Source: Calliopum simillimum
Lineage: Eukaryota; Arthropoda; Insecta; Diptera; Lauxaniidae
NCBI GenBank assembly: GCA_951812925.1
Contig: OX638368.1
Span: forward strand, 68,658,569-68,722,568
Length of the DNA stretch: 64,000 bases
Direction: 5' to 3'
A program made the translations under genes and the position numbers. The stretch's first letter is position 1, and every line of letters begins with the position of its first letter. Shown here in pieces: positions 47,701-56,700 of the stretch. Under the pieces are notes generated by a model. That model was not told where the DNA came from and ran no database searches. It was given only the letters and a program-made list of their open reading frames with translations.

Positions 47701-50700
47701 CGTAAGTTTTCGAGGCCTGGTAAACTTTTTTTTCATACAAATTTTTAAAAACAAAAACTGCTTAGCGGATTCTCAAGTAGCTTAGATTAAAGGCAAGAAT
47801 ATGAGCAACATTTCATAATAAGATGGTTTTTTCATAAAATCTCAAAATTTCATATGAAACGCGAACTTTAAACTTTGAGTCATAAAATTAAAAAAAATTA
47901 TTATTTCCGTATAATACGTGTCTTTTTATACCCTACACCCAGGGTATATTCACTTTGTCCTTCCGTTTGTAACGCATAGAAGGAGGCGTGGCAGATATAG
48001 AAAAGTATATATATTCTTGATCAGCGTCACCTCCTGAGTCGATATAGCCATGTCCGTCTGTCTGTCTGGCTGGCTGGCTGGCTGGCTGTGTGTTGAAATA
48101 CACTTTTTGGCAGGCATTGAAATAAGCTGTAATAATACCCCATTTCTGCAGTAATAACTTCAAATTTGCAGTAATAACTTCAGAATATTGTAAAAAATTG
48201 TAATAATAATTTTCACCTTAATTCATATTACTTAGTTTTGCGTTAATCGTTGAAACTAAATCCTCATTTTATTTAGCTTATAACCGTTGTTTTAGTTGTC
48301 TAACCTCACCAATTTGGGCTAAAATGTAGCAACCACAATAAGTACTCGGCAACTCTACTTTACACATATTTTTATAAATGCATTCGAAGAAAATTTCGCT
48401 ATAAATTTTCAATTTTAAATTGAACCGTTGCCATGATATCTGTTATTTAATATTAATATATAATATTCATCACTTGAATACTATGCCCACACCTCCGACC
48501 TTACCTTGATTTTGCGTAGAGCTTGCATTTACTGTTCCGAGTGTTTGAGTAAAATTCAGTTAGGTTTTCCTTAAAAAACCTTTCAGTATAGCATTTTGAA
48601 ACTTTCGCTTATATGGAAGGTGCCACGCTCTCTAATCCTACTTCGCCTACTTTAAACTCAGAGTTTACAATTAATGTTCTTCGTGTTTGAGTGAAATTTG
48701 GTTGGATTATCTCAAAAAACACTTTCATTATATAATTTTGAAACATTTGCTTATATGGGAGGTACCACGCCCTCTTGTCCGAGTTTACCTAGATCTTGCG
48801 TATAGCATGCATTTATAGATCCGAGTGTTTGAGTGTAATTTGGTTGGTTTATCTCAAAAAACGCTTTCCGTATAACATTTTGAAACTTTTGTTTATATGG
48901 GAGGTGCCACGCCCTCTGGTCCGAATTCGCCTAGTTTTTGCTCAGAGCTTATATTTACTTTCCCTAGTATTTTGCTTCTGTTATTGCGAATAATGCTGTT
49001 ATTATTGCATTTTGAATATATTTTTTCTATGGGCGGTAGGCGTGTCCGTTGACCGATTTCGCTAATTTTCAATCCCCCGGGCTAACTTTTACGACAGAGG
49101 CTGTGCATCAAATTTCATTGAATTATGTTGCTCAGTTATCCCAAAAAATGTATTTCCACACACACCCAGCCAGCCAGCCAGCTAGCCAGACAGACGGACA
49201 GACGGACATGGCTATATCGACTCAGGAGGTGACGCTGATCATGAATATATATACTTTTCTATATCTGCCACGCTGTGCACCAAATTACATTGAATTATGT
49301 TGCTCAGTTATCCCAAAAAATGTATTTCCACACACACCCAGCCAGCCAGCCAGACAGACGGACATGGCTATATCGACTCAGGAGGTGACGTTGATCATGA
49401 ATATATATACTTTTCTATACCTGCCACGCCTCCTTCTCTGCGTTACAAACGGAAGGACAAAGTGAATATACCCTGTGTGTAGGGTATAAAAAAATTCTGC
49501 AGTAATAACTTTTTCTTATTTCAACCCCTGCTTTTTGGGAAAACTGAGCAAGATATTTCAATGAAATTTGGTACACTGCCTTCGTCGTCAAAGATAGCTC
49601 GGGGGATTGAAAATGAGCGAAATCGGTCAACGGACACGCCTACGGCCAATAAAAAAATATATTCAAAATGCAATTTTAGGAGTATTTTTCACGGGAATGC
49701 AACCAAAATACGCATAAATACTAAAAAATGTATGCACAAGCTCTGAGCAAAAACTGAGCAAATTCGCACAAGAGGGCGTGGCACCTCCCATTTAAGCAAA
49801 AGCTTCAAAACGCTATACTGAAAGCGTTTTATGAGATATTCAAACTAAATTTGACTCACACACTAAGAATCATAAATGAAAGCTCTCAACAAAAATTCAG
49901 TGAAATCGGACCAGGGGGCGTGGCACCTCCCATATGAGCAAAAGTTCCAAAATGCTATACTGAAAGAGTTTTTTGAGATAATCCAACCAAACTTCACTCA
50001 AATACTGAAGACTAAAAATGCGTGCTCTAAGCTAAAACTAGAAGAACTCGGTCAAAAGGGCGTGCCACCTCCTATATCAGCAAAAGGTTCAAAACGCTGT
50101 ACTGAAAACATTTTTCACTCAGACACTAAAAACAATAAATGCAAGCTCTGAACAGAAACTGGGTGAACTTGGACACGAGGGCATAGCACCTCCCATATGA
50201 GGAAAATTTCGAAAATACTGCAGTGTAGGGTATGTAATGTTTGGCCTGGCCAAATTTTACACCCTTACTAGTTATTTTTCATAACTTATCAGAAAATCTT
50301 TATATAACTATATAACAACTCTGTGCTATTATTTTCATCTGTTAATTTATCATTTTGAAAGCATGAAAATTTTAGGCGAAAAGATACGAATTTCACCACA
50401 AAAAAAAAAACTTTGAATAAAGAACATCGACTAAATTAACAAGATCAAATTGTCGACTGAGCAGGGATCGTTCTCCAGATACTGACTATTATGCAAAATA
50501 AAATGGTGAAAAACGTACTTGATCTTCATTCTCGATATGATACAGTTGATATCTACTCAAATTTCCATATTTTGCCAGTTAAGGCCATTCATCAGTTGCA
50601 ATTGTTATGTCATCTTCATAAAATACAAAATAATCTAAGGCCGAATAATGCCCAGATTTTGAGCTTCATTACTCGTAATATGCTAGGCATAGAGATCTTC

Positions 50701-53700
50701 TTGTTGTTTCTAGAGCAATAAATGCTATGTCTTCGCAGAGTATATCGCATTATGGACTGCGCTGGTATAATGAGCTGAATAGAGCTCTCAAGAACCTGTC
50801 TAATATTGAGTTATTCAAAAAAAGTTTGAATAATACATTCTAAATAGAACTACACTGCTATTTTATAAATTTTGTAATATACTAAATATTAAAACTAAAA
50901 ATGCATACAAGGTTAAAAACAAATTTTTTAAAAAGGCTGATTTAAGCGACAAAAAAATTAATAAAAAACTTTTAAATAAACTTTTTTGAGTTAAAAAAAA
51001 TAATTTTCTACAAGTTAGGTTTCACGTACAACGAAAGTTGGTTAGAAAACAAAACGAGCATAGAATTTCCTATAGAAAGCAAGTTGCTTTTGTCCCTCGG
51101 TAAAAAATTCGCCATACCAACAACAAACCCCAAAAAAATGCCTATCGCACACTTGATCGCCGAAGTAGAAGAGTGCATAAAAACACTAGAAGATGAGAAG
51201 GAACGAAATCTCGCGCGCAGTAGATTCACACACAGATTCACGATAGGTTTGATGAAAATGTGGAGAAAATCTGTGAATGGAGTTTCATTTGTATTATTTT
51301 AGTGGTCTGAAAAATGCAAGCCCCGAAATCGTAGCTGATCATCCCCGCGAAATATCGCAAAAATACATATCCCATATAAAATAAAAAAAATTCAGAAAAA
51401 AACGCAACAAACAAATATAAAAATAGTTATTTTTAATGTATTTTACAATGCTGAATCCGAATCCGGCCTTAGAATTGCTGTATCTCATACAGTTTTTGAG
51501 ATATCTTAGCCTAAACAAGGAAAAAATACCGTTTTTGCTATATTTTGGAGCTATATCAACGACGTATATGAATAAGATATTCAAATTTTATTCGTTTGAC
51601 TTTCTCGCCGGTCTGTGTAATTTGGTTAGACACAAATAAAGCTGCTGAAAGAGAAATAAAATGTTGCTATGCCAACGCTGCGTTTGTTTTACTGAAAATT
51701 TTATATTAAACAGACGCAGAATTCGAAAAACAAACGTATTTAGACATTTCGTTTGTCCGCTTTCAGCAACATTTTATCAATTTTATCAAATTCCACAGAC
51801 CACAGTAACGAACTGTGTATCTTGATAAAAATATACGTCGCACGTCCGCGCGAAATGCGTTTTCTATAGGATTTTGATGAGAGGTATCTCATTTTCTTTA
51901 GGAACTTACGCTGATGTCAAATTTGAAAGAATTTTTAAAATCCCAACGACAGTTTTTTTTTTAAGTCGGGTAAAGTGATTTTTCAGTACAAAATTTTTGA
52001 CCATTTTTTTTTAAAGGCCAAAATTTTGAAAACAGAGGCCTAAGAAAAAAATGTAAGCCGCAAACTTTATTCTACAGATTTTTCCCTATCATTTGATATT
52101 AAGAACATAAAAATGTAACTGCCGTAGAAAAAGTTATAACTTTTTGAAAATGAGAGTGTTTTTTTGGTAGTTTGCACACTAAAATCTATATATGCCAGGT
52201 AGGAAAAAATTGAAATCGAACTGTTGTGAACTAAAAAAAGGTTTCAAATTACTCCTCAGCACTTACTAAATAAGACAAAAAAGTTTTGAAAAAAAGTTCA
52301 TCGACTACTGTTTGAAAAAGGTCAAAAAACGGTACATTTGTTAAAAAGCACAACAAAACAAAACAAAAATAGTAATTTTCGATGATTTTATTAGTGGTGA
52401 ATTTGAATCTGGTCCCAGAACTGCTTTATCACGTATAGTTACCGTACCGTTTTTCGACCTTTTTCAAACAGTAGTCGATGAACTTTTTTTCAAAACTTTT
52501 TTGTCTTATTTAGTAAGTGCTCAGGAGTAATTTGACACCTTTTTTAGTTCACAACCGTTCGATTTCATTTTTTTCTACCTGGCACATATAGATTTTAGTG
52601 TGCAAACTACCAAAAAAACACTCTCATTTTCAAAAGGTTATAACTTTTTCTACGGCAGTTACATTTTTATGTTCTTAATATCAAATGATAGGGAAAAATC
52701 TGTAGAATAAAGTTTGCGGCTTATATTTTTTTCTTATGCCTCTGTTTTCAAAATTTTGGTCTTTAAAAAAAATGGTCAAAAATTTTGTACTGAAAAATCA
52801 CTTTACCCGACTTAAAAAAAAAACTGTCGTTGGGATTTTAAAAATTCTTTCAAATTTGACATCAGCGTAAGTTCCTGAAGAAAATGAGATACCTCCCATC
52901 AAAATCCTATAGAAAAAAGTTTTTTGCCTTAAATCGCGCGGATGTACGTCGTTGGCTATATAACAGGACGTATATTATGCCGGGTCAATTTGTTCGGGAG
53001 GCTAAAATTTGGCAAAGAGCAACAAAGCAACAAAAAAATCTATGGAAAATTCTAAAAAACTTTGCCCAAGAAACCATGGGTCTAAAATCAATATCGAGCC
53101 GCCGTAAATTGCGTTGCAGTTTTGAAGTACTACTTGAAAATACAATACAAAAAAAGAAGAAAATCAAATTTTTTTTACTTGTTTCATATAAAATTATTTG
53201 AAGTATTTGAAGTTTTTGTTTTTTTTTATTGAATTCTAAAGTACTTACATCAAAACTTCAACGCAATTTTTTCTAATCAATCTTCTAAGTCTAATTCAAA
53301 TAATGTCGATATCTTAATTTTTCTCGGAGATATCCTGACCTAAAAAGTTAAAAAAGTGCAAAAAAACGTGTTTCTCATTATTTCAGTCTACGATATTTCG
53401 GAGAAAAATTAAGCTATTGACATAATTTAAATGCGGTTTTAAAGAAAAAGATTGGAACTTTTAGATAAGAAAATGGCTATTCGGGGGGACTCGCGTACGC
53501 TAAAGCTTAATTACCGTACGCGAAAAAAGCTTTCGGAAAACTTACGTACGCGAATCCAGAGAAGTTCTTTCCCCCGGGGAGCTTGATTACGCATGATTAA
53601 TTTAGTGGCTAGCAAACTATGTGTTGGATATATTATAGACGGATCCGCGAAGCCGGTGTTGGATGTCTGACAGTTTTAAATCCTGAGCTGCGGCCACAGG

Positions 53701-56700
53701 CCGCCCACTTACCCCTACTTTTATGTAATATTACAGTTGTAGTAGTTGTACTGCACTTCCTAATATGCACAATAGCGTACGCAACATTTCGCGCACGCTA
53801 AATTATTCATCCGTAACGAAGCTGCGCCCCGGGGGAAAAAAACTTCACTGGATTTCGCGTACACAAGTTTTCCGAAAGCTTTTTTCGCGTACGCTTATTT
53901 AAGCTTTCGCGTACGCGAGTCCCCCCGAATAGACAGACTCTTTAGATAATGTATCGTATTCTGCGTATAAATGTTCTATATTCTAGTTGTATAGCTTCAA
54001 AATATAGCAAAAACTGTATTTTTTCCTTGTTTAGGCTAAGATACCTCAAAAACCGTATAAGATACAGCAATTCTAAGGCCGGATTCGGATTCAGCATTGT
54101 TAATACGTTAAAAATATTTTTATATTTGTTTGTTGCGTTTTTTTTTTTTCTGTATTTTTTTTATTTTATATGAGATATGTATTTTTGCGATAATTCGCGG
54201 GGATGATCAGCTACGATTTCGGGGTTTGCATTTTTCAGACCACTAAACTAATGCAAATGAAACCCCATTCACAGATTTTCTCCACATTTTCATCAAACCT
54301 ATCGACTGTTCAAGAGTACCGTGCAGAATACAAAAGAGGAGGAGGCACAAAAAACGAAAGAGCGGCCTACATACTAAAAGTTTACACTGAACCACAAAAG
54401 TTACTGTACGGATACAAAAATGAAATCGTAATTACCAGCGCGGACAAGGGAAATAAAACAGTGATTTTATACAGGACTGAGTAATTATAGGAGGCAAAAG
54501 CACTTACAAGACAATAAAAAACGACCCTACTAACAAATTACAAAGAGAGAACAATAAAATAATCAACGAATTATACAACAATGATGATCAAATACCAAAA
54601 GGACTTAAACACAAACTAAATTGCAACTCCGCAGCAGCACCTAGGCTTTACGGACTCCCGAAAAGAAGAAAAACAATTTTCTTAAATTATTAAATTTTTG
54701 TTTGAAAGACAACTACTTCATCTTGGACAAAACGATTTATAGCCTAGTATTTGGAATGCCCATGGGAAACCCACTCTCCCCGTACATAGCAGACTTAGTT
54801 TTGGACGATCTACTAGATGAAACTATACAAAATTTAAAACAAAAAACGTAACAATAACAAAAATATTTAAAAACGTGGACGATATTTTAGCAGTTAACAA
54901 AAACGACTGAATGTATCAGATAAGTTAGTTGACAATTTTTAAATTTTCAAACATTCAATTTAATTCAAATTTATTAAATTAAATAAAAAAAATTACGCAA
55001 TCGTGAGAGAAAATTTATTTTGTGATTTGTGTGGAATTTTTTGTTCTATTCTTATTTAAAAAAAGGGAACATTTTATCAGGGTAACATTTTTTCTAGAAG
55101 TTTAGTTTTAAGTTTGCTATTTAAACTTGGATGAAATACTACCGTCTTTGATTTAATATATCCCAGTATCAGCCATAGACCGAAGGGCGTATTTCCACTT
55201 CTTACCTCGAATAAACCTAAGAATGCCATCGCCATTATCATGCTAAAATGCATCCTCTGATTCAAAATCCATCACAAAAAAGTAATTTTTCCAAGAGAAA
55301 ATCATGATCAAGTACTGCAGTTTCGAAGGCTTATTTCCATTTAATATCTCGGCTTAATGTTACTTTACCGAATGTTGTTGTTTTATTTTTATTTTTTTTT
55401 TTCTTAAATAGGGCTCTGGGGATTAAGTACAACAACAACAAAAACAACTGCCGCTCGAACCTACTTTCGGAGAAATAGCCATCGGAAGTTCGGGATATAT
55501 CTTTTATAAAAATCGGTATAAGTTGAGAACCCCTGGATGGATTTTAAAAATATTGATGTCATATGAAAGGTATTTTACCGAACTATATGATTGCTGTAAA
55601 ATTTTTCAATTTGATTGATAGTTTTCGAGATATGATAATTTTTCAACAATTCACCCCATTTTTTTTTTACCAAAAAACCGTTATTTTTCGCTAAAAATGT
55701 GTTATTACCCCATAATTTTAATAACTAAATTAAGAAGCCCAATTGATTTCCTTTCATTTGATATGCGACATGTATCTGAAATTGCATCATTAATAAATTT
55801 TTATAGAAAAAAACAAAAATGGACCAAATCAATTTTCTTGAAATTAGGAATTTAAACAACAAAAATGCCAGAACAGACAAGAACAATAACTTCACGACTA
55901 CTGCAGCAACAACAAAGAGAAGCAGCTACTTGTGCAAGCGCAGCAGCTACTTAGTATTTTAAAAAAATTAAAATTTGTATTAATAATTGCGCGCGTAATT
56001 TGGCTAGAAAACAATGTGTTGGATATGTTATAGACTGATCCGCGAAGCCCTACTCTTATGTAAAATTACTGTTTTTGTAGTAGTAGTAAAGTTGTTGTTG
56101 TTGTCTGTTCTGGCATTGTTGTTGTTAGAAGTTCCTAATTTCAAGAAAATTGATTTGGTCCACTTTTGTTTTTTTTATAAAACATTATGATGAATTTTCA
56201 TATACAATAACGGATGTCAAGTGAAAGGAAATTAATTGGGCTTTCTAATTTAATTATTAAAATTACAGGTGAATAATACATTTATTGGGAAAAATAAAGG
56301 TTTTTTTGGGATAAAAATGCCGTTAATTTTTGAAAAATTGTCATATCTCGAAAACTATCACTCAAATTTAAATTATATAATCCGGTACCTTTCATATGAC
56401 ATCAATATTTTTAAAATCCATCCAGAGGTTCTCAACTTATACCGGTTTTTATAAAACATATATCACGATCTTCCGATGGCTATATTTCCGAAAGTAGGTT
56501 CGAGCGGCAGTTGTTTTTGTTGTTATTGTACTTACTTCTCAGAGCCCTATTTGGGAAATAAAAATAAAAAAAAAACAAGTCGGTAAAGTAAAATTGTTCC
56601 ATATGGGCATATCCGAAAAAAGGTCAACCAAGAGAAAAATTATAGAGTTGCCGTAAAAGCGCATTTTGCCACTAGGTGAGTGGTATTGCCCACTAAATAA

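Larger units (their letters stand above)
47923..50271 (+). mobile_element. Helitron-like element, copy D (plus orientation, hAT inside)
   Basis: 5' TTTTTATACCCTACACCCAG at 47923, 3' hairpin TTTGGCCTGGCCAAA and CACCCTTACTAG ending at 50271 with T following. Four internal units in 49760-50190 (GGGCGTGGCACCTCCCAT at 49774 and 49916, variants after). A hAT element (48109-49530) interrupts the first part, after GGCTGGCTGGCTGG. Confidence 0.87.
51238..54303. repeat. Foldback element splitting the Penelope-like gene
   Basis: Left arm 51238-51565 and right arm about 53968-54303 are inverted copies: CGATAGGTTTGATGAAAATG / CATTTTCATCAAACCTATCG, AAATCGTAGCTGATCATCCC / GGGGATGATCAGCTACGATT, GTTTTTGAGATATCTTAGCC / GGCTAAGATACCTCAAAAAC. 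The middle contains another palindrome (51870-52912) and a MULE-type foldback (53469-53940). TSD not resolved. A plus-strand frame at 52950-53180 ([20 protein letters not shown]) is unassigned. Confidence 0.85.

Noticed and set aside
52884..53201. 105-codon plus-strand frame ([20 protein letters not shown]...)
   Set aside because: The middle looks protein-like, but the start lies in a palindrome arm and the end in A-rich sequence; no family recognised, so kept only as a note.
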